This document shows positions 35,997 through 47,266 of a stretch of 64,000 bases of DNA, in pieces. The notes under the pieces are model-generated. The model saw only the letters and a program-made list of their open reading frames with translations, ran no database searches and had not been told where the DNA came from. The stretch is taken from the NCBI GenBank assembly GCA_032718565.1, contig JAVGVS010000023.1, positions 523,748 through 587,747 of the forward strand, read 5' to 3'. The DNA is from Distichodus sexfasciatus (taxonomy: Eukaryota > Chordata > Actinopteri > Characiformes > Distichodontidae). A program made the position numbers and the translations under genes. Within the stretch, counting starts at the first letter, position 1; the number at the start of each line of letters is the position of its first letter.

Positions 35997-36627
35997 TGTG
36001 ACTCTGCACGGCAAAACCAGTCGCTTGTCGCAACGGAGGTTTCCGAGAAAAACAAGCATTTATGTTGCGTGGGGTAAAATTTTTGATTTTTTGTTTTTAG
36101 TGTTTTGAAACAGTGGGAGGTCTTTACTGTACTGTTGTGAATAAATTTCACTGAAAAACTTACCCTTTCCATCCTAAAAACGTGACTTTCTTGAGGTGAG
36201 GAATTCAATTCCAGCAGAATGTCAAAAGTTTCTGTTTTGACCGCGCTACTCCAATATTTACGGTAAATCAATCGGTTGACTAGCGTGAAGATATTTCTCC
36301 GGAATCCATCTTCGTCTCCCGAGTTCAGTTAACCTAACGCAGGTAGGCTATCCGTGTGGCTGTGAATGCAGCGTAAATGCAAACGTAGCCGCGACCGCAC
36401 CAAGCGTCTGTGAGTGCTACGGCGATAGTCAACTTCAAAGGCAGATTTCTCCGTTTCTCACTTGGCGTGACAGGAGAAACCCGACTCCTTTGAATGTTGA
36501 TATCGCAGTCATATGTCGTCCGATTCATTCGATATAGGTATCGTTTTGAAGGTTGATTTATGCCCTTTCATGAAATAATAACTCAAAAACTTGCGACAAG
36601 CGACAGGTTTTGCCATGCAGAGTCACA
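35997..36627 (+). mobile_element. Family-B TIR element, copy 2 (most complete)
   Basis: Ends TGTGACTCTGCACGGCAAAA and its inverse GCCATGCAGAGTCACA extend into CCAGTCGCTTGTCGCAA, so the TIRs are about 35-40 bp. TA lies on each side. It is 631 bp, non-coding, and matches 9242-9746 and, inverted, 48428-49026. The open frame 35963-36271 on the minus strand lies mostly inside it and is also partly open in the 48.8-kb copy; no protein family is recognised. Confidence 0.85.
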
Positions 36628-36663
36628 TATTCATATATGTTTAAATATAATTAATAGCATCTA

Positions 36664-36795
36664 ATTTGCGGCAGTTGGTAGCTTAACGGTTAGGGAGTTG
36701 GCCCTGTGATCAGAAAGTTGCCGGTTCAAGTTCCAGACTGGTTAAGGTACCACTGAGGTACTCATGAGGAGGTTTCATCCCCAAGCACTGTTGCC
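36664..36795 (+). mobile_element. SINE 5' half (family S1)
   Basis: Clear tRNA-like head: GGCAGTTGGTAGCTTAACGG (A-box region), GGCCCTGTGATCAGAAAGTT, box-B-like GGTTCAAGTTC, then CCACTGAGGTACTCATGAGG. It stops after CCCCAAGCACTG; the S1 body is missing. Confidence 0.75.
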
Positions 36796-37253
36796 TGGAA
36801 ATGTATACATATAGACTGTATATACGTTGTGTTTGTATTAAATGTATCTTATAAACTATAAATCTTGAGGGCTGAATCACAATATGAATTACATCTTGGG
36901 ACGTGTGTGTGGTCACATGGCTGGTGTTAGCAGAACTTTCTCTTGACCTCGTTTTTTCAGACAGGAAGAAGCAAACAAATGGAATGGTTCACTGAACTGC
37001 AGCACGGGAACAAAGCTCTCAGCCATTTTCTCTGTTTCCCTCATTGCGGGTCCGTCCATGCCTCTCGCTTGCACCACTTTAACAGACCCGCTCCTGTGGA
37101 GGTAAAAAACGCTCTATTGCTTCACTACACCTCTACTGGATCCTTTTTCTCTCCCCGCCGCCTCCGATTGCCACGTTTACCGACATTGTTCCAGCTTTGT
37201 TCTGAGACTTCAAGTTGCACCAGCTGTAATGTGAATGTAGAAATATCAGTGGA
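36796..37253. other. Intergenic DNA, nothing recognised
   Basis: A frame at 36943-37323 covers most of it but has no recognisable domain and runs into the next TIR element. Confidence 0.4.
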
Positions 37254-37540
37254 CCTCATTTACCAATATTTTTTTTTAGGTTTCTTTTTAAATTTGTTCT
37301 TGAGAAAGTTAAGTTCAAGTTAAGAATCGAAGAAAATCCAATAAGCAAATGTTTGGCAAAATTAGGCATGCAAAATTTTTTTGCGTAAGAGCGCTCTTGA
37401 GCAGTGAAGATGTGGTTTTACCCAAGAAGTGTTTTTAGCCAAGAACAAATAAGAAAACACTGGCGAATGTCACAATCTTTGTGAAAACTGCTTAAGTGAG
37501 TTTTAAGAACAAATTTCTTCTTAACAACAGGTAAATGAGG
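37254..37540. mobile_element. TIR element with CCTCATTTACC ends
   Basis: The left end is CCTCATTTACCAATATT and the right end is AACAGGTAAATGAGG, inverted over about 11 bp. The interior contains TTGTTCTTGAGAAAGTTAAG and its loose inverse toward the other side. About 287 bp, non-coding. Resembles a dispersed fish MITE. Confidence 0.65.
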
Positions 37541-38665
37541 CTCAATGTTTTTTAAAGCAATGAGGCAGATGAGAATTTGTCCAGCCCGGATGATATGGCA
37601 CAAAGTGAGAAACAAGTGAGCTGGGGTGCCTCCCGTCCCCCCCCCCAACACCCCCCAGCCCAGCCCCCATTACACCCCATATGAAATATTTAGGGAACTG
37701 TGGGATACATTTCACAAGGAGAACTTCAATCCCCCTCCCCGACTTCCTGCCCAGTGATGAGGTCACCGGTCTCTGAGGGAGAGTCTGCGAAATGCCAGGA
37801 GCAGGGAGGTGCTGAGAGAAGAGGAGAGGAGCGGAGAGAGGAGGGAGATGGAGAGAGCGAGGGTAAAGCAGAGGTCGAAGAAGGGAAGAATGGTGGCAGA
37901 CGGGCAGACGGAGAAGCAGGGAGGTGGAAGGTTGCCACGAGGAAAGATGGTCTGCGTCTCCACGTTCGTCCGGGCGCGACGCCCAAACGCTGCATGAGAT
38001 CACATTATAGAGACTCTTAAACCAAACACAGGAGTGTGTGTGTGTGTGTGTGAAAGAGAGTGAGAGACTGTGTGAGGTTGGGGGGGAAGGGAAAGGAGAA
38101 GGAACGCTACACAAGCCAAGAATTTCTTTCCAAAAGGAGGGAGTGATTTGCAGGGTGTGAGATTTGTGAGATTCAGTCGAAGACTGATGAGATGAGTGAC
38201 CAGAGTTACCCAGTTCACCCCCAGGCTGGTCATCTGGGACAAAATTGGGACATTGTGGGACCGTCCACTGCTCACAATTCCACCCTTTTTTTAAACCCCA
38301 ATTAAAACCACATAAAGTCCAATAAACGCTGCTGCTGCTGCTGGCGGTGAATGGGGCACAGTGTTGTTCTGCTGAGTTTGGTCTCTGTAGGGGTCAGCTG
38401 ACTGCAGCTGGACTGGGGTATCAGGCAGGGTGGGAGAGAGCAGGTTGGATCTCACACACACACACAAAGCCATCTTGTTAGAGCCCATAACCCAGATGGA
38501 AGGACTCTTTTTGCCCACGATGGCGATGACCACTTCCTGCCGGTCTTCAAACGAAGACCTCGGAACAAAGGGTTCCACAGTGCAGCAGTCGCACGATCAC
38601 ACAGACTTTTGGACCGCCAGGCTGTGGTATCTCTCCATCTCTCTCACACACCCGCTGCCTCTCAT

Positions 38666-38702
<37 letters not shown>

Positions 38703-39675
38703 TTCACAAAGAAGAATGCAGGCGCGCATATACGCAAACTCACTAGAGCAGAAACATACAAGCTTACACACTTACGCAACTGAAAAGAATAAAAACTCTT
38801 ATGGGAGAGAGAGAAACACACACACGCACACACACACACATTGTCCTTAACATCTCTCTCTCTCTCTCTTTCTGGCTCACCCCGGGCAGAAACAGGCTAA
38901 TGTTTTCCAGATGCTGTATTTACTGGCCTTGCCCAACTGTGAAAATGCCCCACTCTCAAGAGCCGTATGAAGCCCTGTGGGCCTCTTAAAGGGGACAAAT
39001 CCAGCTTATAAACCCCCTCCCACCATCCCCCCTCACCCACCCCTTTTCTTACCCCATCCTTACTCATCTAAATCATCGCCAGCACGGCTAAAGGTCAAAG
39101 TTTTTGGGGTGTAGCCCTTTCCGTCTTCATCAACCGTCTCTCTTCTTAATCAACGCCTAAGAAAACAGAATCGAAATGACCCGAACCATGAAATGTTTAT
39201 TAGTCGTTTTTGCTGCTGGATTCACAATCCCACAAGTCTAGTGAGAATGTGGCCGGAGCAGCCGAACTCCAGTGTGGTCCTGTTTGTTTTATTAAGGGCT
39301 TAAGACCAGAGTGAGGCCGCTGTAAAATCCAGCAGGAAGGGGAAAAAGCATCTTAACTGCATCCAGCGTCAGTGACGGCTCACGTTTCAGGCCCTTTGCC
39401 TTCCGCTTGCCTGACCCCGGCTCCTAGGGGTCAGAGGATTTATATAAGTACCATTAATAGGCCACAACCACGATCTGGGGTGTTTTTCGCCCTCAATGTG
39501 ACTGTGATTTTTGGGGTGCTGGGCAGGGGGCAGCTACACAGTAGATCTGTGGTAGAGAATTTCGAGAAAGGGCCAAATAGAGGGGGCTGTCTGAGACACA
39601 CTGCTCTCCCAGGGGGAAAATAGAGGGTGGGATGCAGTTCGGGAGTTTCAGAAAAACAGCTGGCTTGGCTCGGCC
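37541..39675. other. Unique intergenic DNA with microsatellites
   Basis: No gene recognised. A purine-rich stretch at 37790-37960 produces overlapping frames on both strands (Ser/Pro-rich on minus, Glu/Arg-rich on plus). There is a short GCT run at 38326-38342. CA and CT runs lie at 38664-38699 and 38817-38870. Confidence 0.5.
38664..38699. repeat. (CA)n microsatellite
   Basis: Uninterrupted CA run of about 17 units. Confidence 0.9.
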
Positions 39676-40294
39676 TGGAGAGAGAGAAGATCACAAACTA
39701 GCCAGAGAAAGAGAGAACAGGACGGAGAGAGACAGAGAGAGAGAGAGAGAACCCTAGGGGCACAGAAAGGGAGAAATGAGAGAAATTGTGAGAATGTGCC
39801 AAAAGAGGAAAGGAAAGAGAAAGGGAGAGGGGCATTAGTGAAAAGAGGAAAAGGGAAAGAAGAAGAATAAATACAGAGAAGTAAGAAACGGACTCTGAGA
39901 GAAATAGAGAGAAAATGTGAAATCAGAGAAAGGGAGAGAGTGAAAAAAGGAGAATAGAAAAGAGAAAAATGGACAGAACATGATGAAAGATGAAAAAGTT
40001 AGGGTGTAAAAGGGAACGTACGGAAAAAAGAACAAAAGGAAGAAAGATGAAGAGAGAGCAAGAGAGAATGAACTCAGGGAAACAGAGACAGACAGAAATA
40101 GAGAATGTGATATGATGGATGAAAGAAATGAAAGATAGGAGACTGGGGACAAAAATAGAGGGAAAATGAGGGGGAGCAAGGGTTATGACTCAAATGATAT
40201 GAGAGAGAAAATGAGGGAAATAAGAAAAGAAAAAGTGGAAGAAAACAAGAGAAAACTGAGGGACGGAGGGAGGGAGAGAGAGAGAGAGCCCCAG
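39676..40294 (+). repeat. 600-bp polypurine tract
   Basis: The plus strand is overwhelmingly A/G with GAGAGA, GAAAGAGG and AGGGAGAG motifs and only scattered C/T. The complementary strand gives long Ser/Phe/Leu-rich frames, which are artefacts. Such tracts can form triplex (H-DNA). Confidence 0.85.
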
Positions 40295-41764
40295 GAGAAA
40301 GCTGCACCCACTCTACCACATTAATCTTAACAAGTAGTTTATCAAATCATAAAAGAAAGGCACGAAAAGACAAAAAGTCACCACCACTTCCACAAATTGT
40401 GTTGCTTTTTAAAACACTTCTCACACATTTCTCGCTAACGAGAGATGCAGCTAAACTGCACTGCAGAGCGTCTGCGTTACGTAAAGCGGCTGGTCGGGCG
40501 GGCGGTCGCGGGTCACGGCTCCGCAGGCCTTGAGAGAGGCTGTTGCAGCCCAAATCAGCAATGGGAACAGACAGAAGATGGAGCTGATCTGTGAGAATGT
40601 GTCCATCTGTAGCACACGTTCTGGATCCCACCCAAAACAAACTACAACCAGCTAAAATTATACCGAGACGCTCCGTCCTCCTGTAAAGTAGGAAACAGGG
40701 GTTTAAAAGGGTCAGTTGTGGTCCCGCTCACGTTGAATGAATGACTGTGGAGGCACTGAGCAAAAAATTTGTTAAGATTAGTTACTCTTCATTGTTCATG
40801 ACATGCCTTACAAAAATAAAGTGTTTGCGGCAGGTTTTGCGACAAACTTGTAGTTAATTTGTGGTAAACGGTGGAGGGTGACGGAATATATGGCCACAAG
40901 TTTGTCAGCCATTAGTGGCAACTTGCGGCAATGTTCTGGCATCAAACAACTGACGCAAGTAGCAAATGTATTTGTCAAAACAATTAGCCAGGCATAGCAA
41001 ACCCCTACCCTACGCTAGTGCGTTAGAGTCATTGTTGATTCAAAAGAAAAAAATGTAGGTGGGTAAAATTCAGAGAAAATCTCAGCAATTCCGAGATTAA
41101 AGTCATAGATATAAGAGAAGAAAAGTCAGAAGTTCTCTGAGATTACAACGGCAAATTTCTGAGAAACAAGTCAGATATTCTCTGAAATCCCTGAGGTTTT
41201 TTTTCCTCAGAAATTTGCCACTTTGATCTGCCACTTTAAGTGGTGTCAAACCTTTTACTAATATAAAGGTCTGTCCAAAAGTCAGTAGTAAATCTACTAC
41301 TCCTTTCCACAGTTTTTAATGTACATTTTCACATATTCCTGACTCCTTTTTCCTATCTCCAGGATTTAACAACAGCCTCACTCTGGTCTTAAGGCCCTAA
41401 TCAGCAAGTTTAGGACGACAATGGCAAGGAGAAACTCCCACGTGTATATAAGTGTGTGTAGATGTTGGACAAAGAATTTCAGTATCTGGATGATCAGTTA
41501 AGGTTGAAGAAGTTCTGGAAGACCAGACCTTGGGACAACCAGGAGATCACGCAGTCCAGCTTCTCTATAGAAAACTATTGGGTATCTTTATTGTTCAGAT
41601 TACAGGGGAACAAATAGAAGACTGACCTCCCTGAAAAGGACACAAGCTCCCTTGAATGCCTCACCTGAGATGGTTAGGAGAACTGATTTGGGATGTTGCG
41701 GTGCACACTGGAAAATAGTGTTCCCCTGAAAGCCATTGTGTAATTTGAACCCTCCATTTTGCAG
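40295..41764. other. Intergenic DNA, no gene recognised
   Basis: Composition is mixed. 40800-40970 has several GCGGCAA/TTGTGG motifs suggestive of a decayed TIR element, but ends could not be found. GGCAAGGAGAAACTCCCA near 41424 looks like a fragment of the repeat at 17105. Confidence 0.4.
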
Positions 41765-41912
41765 TGCAGCTGCTCTTATGCAGAAAGATCTACATTTCCT
41801 AAAAACAAGGACAGCCTTCCTACAGCAACGTGCAGTTTAGGGTCTTGCCTAGGGGTCATTTTGTCGTCACGTTGACCTCTAGGTTCGTAGACGAGTATCC
41901 TACCCCTAGAAA
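41765..41912 (-). mobile_element. tRNA-derived SINE (family S2), antisense
   Basis: Reads GCTCTTATGCAGAAAGATCT, AAAACAAGGACAGCCTTCC, AGCAACGTGCAGTTTAGGGT, then CCTCTAGGTTCGTAGACGAG and CCTACCCCTAG. Diverged but in the right order. Confidence 0.65.
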
Positions 41913-42215
41913 ACAACCCAAAATAACACCAACTATCATGGTACATTTGTCATTTGCTTGGACCAGGACAAAGGTACTACCCTCATAATAACCTAGTTTC
42001 TGACTGGTGTTGAATTTGCAGAAGTGGTCACACTCGTTGCATCACAGTGCGCTCTTTGCCGCCATCGGAGTCCAGCTTGGTGCAGATAGAAGCAAGAATC
42101 TGTTTGTCCATATTTATCAAGATGTATGCCTCTTAACGGTGAAGGTACACATTTGAGTGAAACTTATACAAGCCAAAAATCTAAACGCACTCTACCTTCA
42201 AAACGGTATTGAAAC

Positions 42216-42476
42216 CTTATTGTGATAAAAATATCCTACCGCAAAAATATGATGTATTACAGCTTCGATGTAATTGGCTGCTTTTACTCTGTGGCTTTTG
42301 GTGTAGATAACTACTATGGCTCGAGCTTGTAATCATAAGGCGCTTCACTCCCACCAAAAGTGACAGCAGGACGAAAATAAAAGTGTGACGGCAAAAACGT
42401 TTTTGCCATTCAGTGAGAATCCCCTGTACAGTTACATAACTCAGCTCATTCCCTGACCCGGAGGCGCTGGTGTGAT
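42216..42476 (+). repeat. Direct duplication, copy 1
   Basis: About 260 bp beginning CTTATTGTGATAAAAATATCC and ending GGCGCTGGTGTGA. It recurs at 44351-44614 with roughly ten differences (about 96% identity). It contains a perfect 18-bp palindrome GGCAAAAACGTTTTTGCC (42393-42410 area). No TIR, poly-A, tRNA head or frame is seen, so it is not a recognised transposon. Confidence 0.85.
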
Positions 42477-43117
42477 TAGTTCTCTCGGTCTCTCAGGTAT
42501 GCCTTGTTGGTGGGAAAGCTGCAGCCCACATCAGAGGCTCCGCCGTCAGCTTTGGAGCCTCAGGTTTAGCAGCGGCGCTGCAGGCCTCTCCAAACTCTCG
42601 CCCTCAAAACGGCCGGCTGAGGTTTTTGTGGTCGGCTCTGCTCGTGTTTCTCAAATCCTCAGGAAATGGGAGACTACTTGCAGTTTGGATCGGCCGTCAT
42701 CTGCTCGGGACGCACCATCTGTTCAGGCCGGCCAAGCCGCTCCAATATAGAGGCTTGGATTTCCTAGGGTTTCGGCCGCAAATGGAGCAGCGTAACGCAG
42801 ACGAGATGATTCAGGGATTAGAGGGTGATGAGACTAAGAGACTGCCATCTTGTGTTGTGCTTTATACAGTGCCTAAATTTGATATACACTCACTATCGGT
42901 GAAAATGTGATTTGATTTAGCCTCTGTAAAAGTTTCAAACATTTTACTATACTGTTGCTCATCAAGAAATCATGTTAAATCACATTGATTAAAATTTCCT
43001 ACGTCGATAGAGAATTTGAGAAGAAGTTTCTCTTCGATATTCTCTCACTCTCTCTCTCTGTCTCTCTCTTTTCCCTTTCTTTTCCCACTTTCCTTAGGAC
43101 ATAAGACGTCTCAACAA
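42477..43117. other. Intergenic DNA, no gene recognised
   Basis: Overlapping frames at 42472-42750 and 42626-42910 in a moderate-GC stretch. No domain is recognised and no splice context supports them. A (CT)n lies at 43042-43070. Confidence 0.45.
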
Positions 43118-43370
43118 GTGCATGCCACCCAGAGGTTGGTGCAGTGTTTAGTTGTGCCGTAGGGCCTTTCTGTGTGGAGTTTGCATGCTCTCCTCGTGTT
43201 TCCCCTCACAGCCCTAAAGCATGCACTATGGGTTAGTTGGTGACTAAATTGCCGCCGTAAGGTGTGAGGTGATTGTCTGAGTGTGTGTGCCCTGCATTGT
43301 GTTGGTGCCTGCTCGGAGTTCCCAGGATAGGCTCCGGCCCCCCCATGACTCCGGTTGGTGAATGAATGAA
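43118..43370 (+). mobile_element. tRNA-derived SINE (family S3), degraded
   Basis: Matches the intact copy at 52839: AGGGCCTTTCTGTGTGGAGT, TTGCATGCTCTCCTCGTGTT, GGTTAGTTGGTGACTAAATT, GTGCCCTGCATTGTGTTGGT, CCAGGATAGGCTCCGGCCCC and a GAATGAATGAATAA tail. The tRNA head is mostly missing. Confidence 0.8.
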
Positions 43371-44310
43371 TAATTACTGTTTGGATATTTGTATAGTACT
43401 TTAGGATCTTAAATTTGTTTTAATTCATTTAAAATTATTATTGCTTTAGTCTTATGAGTGAACCAGTACTACATATGTGACTAATAAAGAAATCTTGGGT
43501 CTCATATCCCGAATTAAGCTCGGTTGTAGTTTCGTTTGCTCATGTAATGACCTTTTTGTCCACTATGTGGCGCCAGTACACTGCTACATTTCCTTTACTC
43601 TCATAAAGCATTTCCAGTTAATTTGTGTTTATTACAAATAAGCATCTAGTTCTGATGATCTTGTTTTATACTGTATGTGTGTATTTTGTGTTTGACGCCA
43701 GTTCTACGTCCAGTCTTCACACAGGAAAATGCTAAAGAAAAAGCAAAGCTCCGTTGAGAACATTGTTAAGCAATGAGGTAAGAGACTCTTTTGAAAACAT
43801 CCCCAATGCATTATACGCTTTGTGTAGTGAATGCTTCACGCTGAGAGAAAACACTGCCTCCCCGAACCTCCTTGCCCAAATAAACAACCATTAGGCCGTA
43901 AGGGTCAGGGGAGGGGTCACGAGCGGCTGCAGGACTGATTTATTGCTTTATCATTCGCAGCCGTGGCAAAAAGAGGCAACCTCTGAGTGTTCACTGAATT
44001 TATAATGCTAATAGAGGCTTCATTCCAGCTTAGATTAGGAATTTTGCTGTTATATATAAAATATCACAGCAAGAACTAACCGTATTGAGTTCATTTTTGT
44101 GTTAAGAGGCCAGATAACAGTAAATGAAAGACAAAAAGGAGTAGCTGATTACATTTTTATTCAATAATCAAAAAGTTTCAGTTGAGCGTTTGTTTCAGTC
44201 AATCAAGTGTAGCAAAGTATGGTTGCAATTAACAATATTTTTTGTGTATCTAATACAAAATGATGTGTTTTAAGTAAGTCTTTGAGAAATTGCAGAAAGC
44301 AAATGTCAGC
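43371..44310. other. Unique-looking intergenic DNA
   Basis: No gene or transposon recognised. 43860-44040 is repeat-free and evenly composed. Confidence 0.45.
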
Positions 44311-44662
44311 ATATCTGCATACATGTAAACAGGTCCTTAGTTTAGTTTAGCTTACTGTGATAAAAAAATATCCTACCGCAAAAATATGATGTATTACAGC
44401 TTCGATGTAATTGGCTGCTTTTTCTCTGTGGCTTTTGGTGTAGATAACTACTATGGCTTGAGCTTGTAATCATAAGGCGCTTCCCTCCCACCAAAAGTGA
44501 CAAACAGGACGAAAAATAAAAGTGTGACGGCAAAAACGTTTTTGCCATTCAGTGAGAATCCCCTGTACAGTTACGTAACTCAGCTCATTCCTTGACCCGG
44601 ATGCCCTGGTGTGACTGCATTTATAAAAAATATCTGCATACGTGTAAACAGGTCCTTAGTTT
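44311..44662 (+). repeat. Direct duplication, copy 2, within 33-bp flanking repeats
   Basis: 44351-44614 is the second copy of the 42216-42476 segment. It sits between two 33-bp direct repeats (44311-44343 and 44630-44662, ATATCTGCATACRTGTAAAC then AGGTCCTTAGTTT) that differ at one base. The flanking repeat is far longer than any usual transposon target duplication. The shared 18-bp palindrome is intact. Confidence 0.85.
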
Positions 44663-44799
44663 CCGCTTGCATATTTGCAGTGTATGAAGTTTCGGTTTTT
44701 GGAGACATCCTGTACCTCTTTGTCATTGCCAGTCCATTTCAAGCATCTTTCAGAGCTAGAGTTCCCAAGTGTCCAAAGAAGAGATATGTGTGAAAATCA

Positions 44800-44955
44800 T
44801 ATACAGTGTGAGAAAACACTTAAACGAGGGTCAGTCTTCCTGGGGCAATTTGAGGTTGACGGTCTTGAGGGGCTCAAAGGTTAATGAGTTGGTGGTAGGA
44901 TACAGCTGGACTCAAACCCATGACGTCTTGCTTCGTAAACAAAGATAGACAACTT
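44800..44955 (-). mobile_element. tRNA-derived SINE (family S2), degraded
   Basis: Contains GTCAGTCTTCCTGGGGCAAT, TTGAGGTTGACGGTCTTGAG, GGTGGTAGGATACAGCTGGA and CTCAAACCCATGACGTCTTG, in the order of the antisense S2 body. Confidence 0.65.
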
Positions 44956-45168
44956 AAACCAAAAGTGAGGATTGTCCAACAGGGACGTGTCTTACCTCTC
45001 ATTCTATTCTGCAGTCATGTCTTTTGGTTTTGGTAATCAAGCTAATTCACTAATCCTCTTTTGGGAGGCACCACCCAGGATTAAGTGAACTTATTAAGAC
45101 TTAAGTAAGCTTAAGACAAAAGTAATGACTGTCCATCAAAACTAACTCTTACTTCTCATTCCAATGGT

Positions 45169-45603
45169 ACACTGCAGAAAATCAGTGTCAGAAAATAAGA
45201 AAAAGAAAAGGATAATAAGAAAAAAGGTTCCAGAATCAAGCAAAATTAACTGCCAATATAATGAGAAAATTTATCTTGTAAAAAAATCTTTCCATTTTTC
45301 CATGTTTTTAGCTTTAACATTCTTAAAATAAGCAAAGTTGTCATGAATTTCTTAACTCGTAGTGGAGAGCATGAGAACCTTTCCGTTCTCTTAATCAAAT
45401 TTCTAATTTCATTCTAAGAAGTTCTTATAATCAGTAATTTTTTCTTAATAAGATAATTGTAGCCAATGTTTCTTAAAATTAGATTATTTATCTCACACAT
45501 ACAAGTCTAGTCAAGTAAGTTATTCTTGAAATAAAAAAAAAACAACATCTATTTTTTCTTTTTAAGATGTTTTGGCTTGTTAAGATTTCATTTTTTGCAG
45601 TGT
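45169..45603. mobile_element. TIR element with ACACTGCARAAAAT ends
   Basis: The left end reads ACACTGCAGAAAATCAGTGT and the right end reads CATTTTTTGCAGTGT. The interior is rich in AAATAAGAAA / TTCTTAAAAT / CTTGTTAAGATTTC motifs typical of a dispersed fish MITE. About 435 bp, non-coding. No clear target duplication. Confidence 0.75.
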
Positions 45604-46111
45604 AAAAGTTTGAATTCTGATATCTGAGTAACTAGGAAGTAATGTTTGATAAGTTGCTTTATTCTTAATGTTTGTGGATAATGTCTTGCCCAAACTTAGT
45701 TCAGAGAAAGCGTGTCTTTGTGTGTTTTTTCTGTCCTTCCGCTTTAGCATATGCCCTTTTAAAGCCCCTTCTAAATATCTCGAGTGCTACTGTCATTGCT
45801 GTTATTTCTCTCAGATTCACTTCCTCTGTGTTTATGAGGAACTGGAGAAAAGAAAACACTCAAGTGCCCCTTGCTACCTTTAACTGGTTATACACTCTGT
45901 TTCTTTGGCCCGCAAGAGAAATGTTGCACTGAATGAATCGTGGAAATTTACTTAAAGAACTCATGCATAAAATTAGCACTATTTTCAGGTTATTTTGAGG
46001 TGATTTCTTGGCCGGTGTGACTTCGAGGAACCCTATATTATCTGTGAATATTTGGTGTGTATTTGCTTCAACAGTATGGGAGTAAATAAAAATGAAATGA
46101 TATAAAAGTCA
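45604..46111. other. Intergenic DNA, nothing recognised
   Basis: Two overlapping plus-strand frames at 45668-45932 have no family resemblance. Confidence 0.4.
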
Positions 46112-46400
46112 GTCAGTCAGTAATTATCTCAACCACTTAATCCCAACTGGGGTCGCGGGGGAACCGGGGCCTATCCCAGGAACTTGCGGGCGCAGGCGGG
46201 GAACAACCCTGGACAGGCGCCAACACACTCACACACGCATTCACACCTTACGGAGGCCAATTTAGAGTCACCAATTAACCTATGTTGCATGCCTTTGGAC
46301 CGTGGGAGGAAACCAGAGCACCCAGAGGAAACCCACGTTCGAACCCAGGACCTTCGTGATGTGAGGCGACAGCACTAACCACTGCGCCACTGTGTCGCCC
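46112..46400 (-). mobile_element. tRNA-derived SINE (family S3), antisense, near full length
   Basis: Reads CAACTGGGGTCGCGGGGG, AACACACTCACACACGCATT, CCAATTTAGAGTCACCAATT, GGACCGTGGGAGGAAACCAG, box-B inverse TTCGAACCCAGGACC and ends AACCACTGCGCCACTGTGTC. The tRNA head lies at the right end. Confidence 0.9.
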
Positions 46401-46724
46401 ACTGATATAAAAGTGTCAGTTTTAAAATATTACAAGCAAATAATAAGTCACAGATATTGTTTTCCTACGAGTACGTCGTTACAGATGGTTATAGACGTTA
46501 TAATCATTTAGGCCAGGAGTTTTCAACTAGTTCTGTCCCAGGGACCACCATTCACACATTACAACACACTTTTAACCTGAAATTAATGCTGTTTCGTTTA
46601 TATGATCCCCAACACTGCGAGACCTTTGGCACCAAAGAAAAAAAATCCACAAGTAAAAAAATAATTTCCTACAGACTTTATATCTAGTCATTATGTTACA
46701 CCACATCTCTCTCCACTTGATGTA

Positions 46725-46810
46725 GAACGAACTGCAGTTCCCGGGATAAACTCCAGTCCCCGCAATGCCGATAGGGATTAAGCTGTTCGGATAATGAATG
46801 AATGAATTCA
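46725..46810 (+). mobile_element. SINE 3' fragment (family S3)
   Basis: GGGATAAACTCCAGTCCCCG, then GGGATTAAGCTGTTCGGATA and a GAATGAATGAAT tail match the last 80 bp of S3. Confidence 0.65.
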
Positions 46811-47130
46811 TCAAAAGAATATGATCCACAAGTTCATGTCCTCATTTGCTGAGGGCTGTTTCCTCTAATCAGCAAATTGAATCAGGTGTATAGCTGTTGG
46901 AATATAACACCTGGAATAGCTGCTATAAAAACAAAATTGCAGTTATATATTAAAATATGGGCTGCTTTCTTATTTTTCACAGACCTGCAACTGCAATAGC
47001 TCATAAAATAACGGCATTACATACATTTTATACATACATTTTACACTCACTGACACATTTTACACTCACTGACATTGTAAAGTCAGTGAAGAGTTATATA
47101 GAGTTATAGGGTGTATATATACAGTATATA
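46811..47130. other. AT-rich intergenic DNA, nothing recognised
   Basis: Contains a short local duplication ACATTTTACACTCACTGAC near 47036-47070. Otherwise unremarkable. Confidence 0.4.
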
Positions 47131-47213
47131 CAGTACAAATTCCCTGGAGGGTGACCATGAACATTACTGCCCACATATTATCACAACGATGGAGCAACAA
47201 AAAGAAGAACTAA
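47131..47213 (-). repeat. Inverted fragment of the 49.45-kb LTR-like repeat
   Basis: About 80 bp containing GGAGGGTGACCATGAACATT and TATCACAACGATGGAGCAAC, the reverse complement of 49455-49532 with a few differences. Confidence 0.75.
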
Positions 47214-47266
47214 TAATAAGAAGAATTAATTTGTGAAATTGCAGAATTATATATACATATATTAGA

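Noticed and set aside
37542..38114. 190-codon minus-strand frame, the longest in the window
   Set aside because: Ser/Pro/His-rich, passes through a CA repeat and a purine tract. Nested frames on both strands point to composition rather than selection.
39835..40319. Phe/Ser/Leu-rich minus-strand frames suggestive of membrane proteins
   Set aside because: Direct translation of the polypurine tract's complement.
44940..45168. Weak direct repeat (AAAAGTGAGGATTGTCCAAC vs AAAAGTAATGACTGTCCATC)
   Set aside because: Similarity is low and no boundaries could be set. Possibly a decayed repeat, but not supportable.
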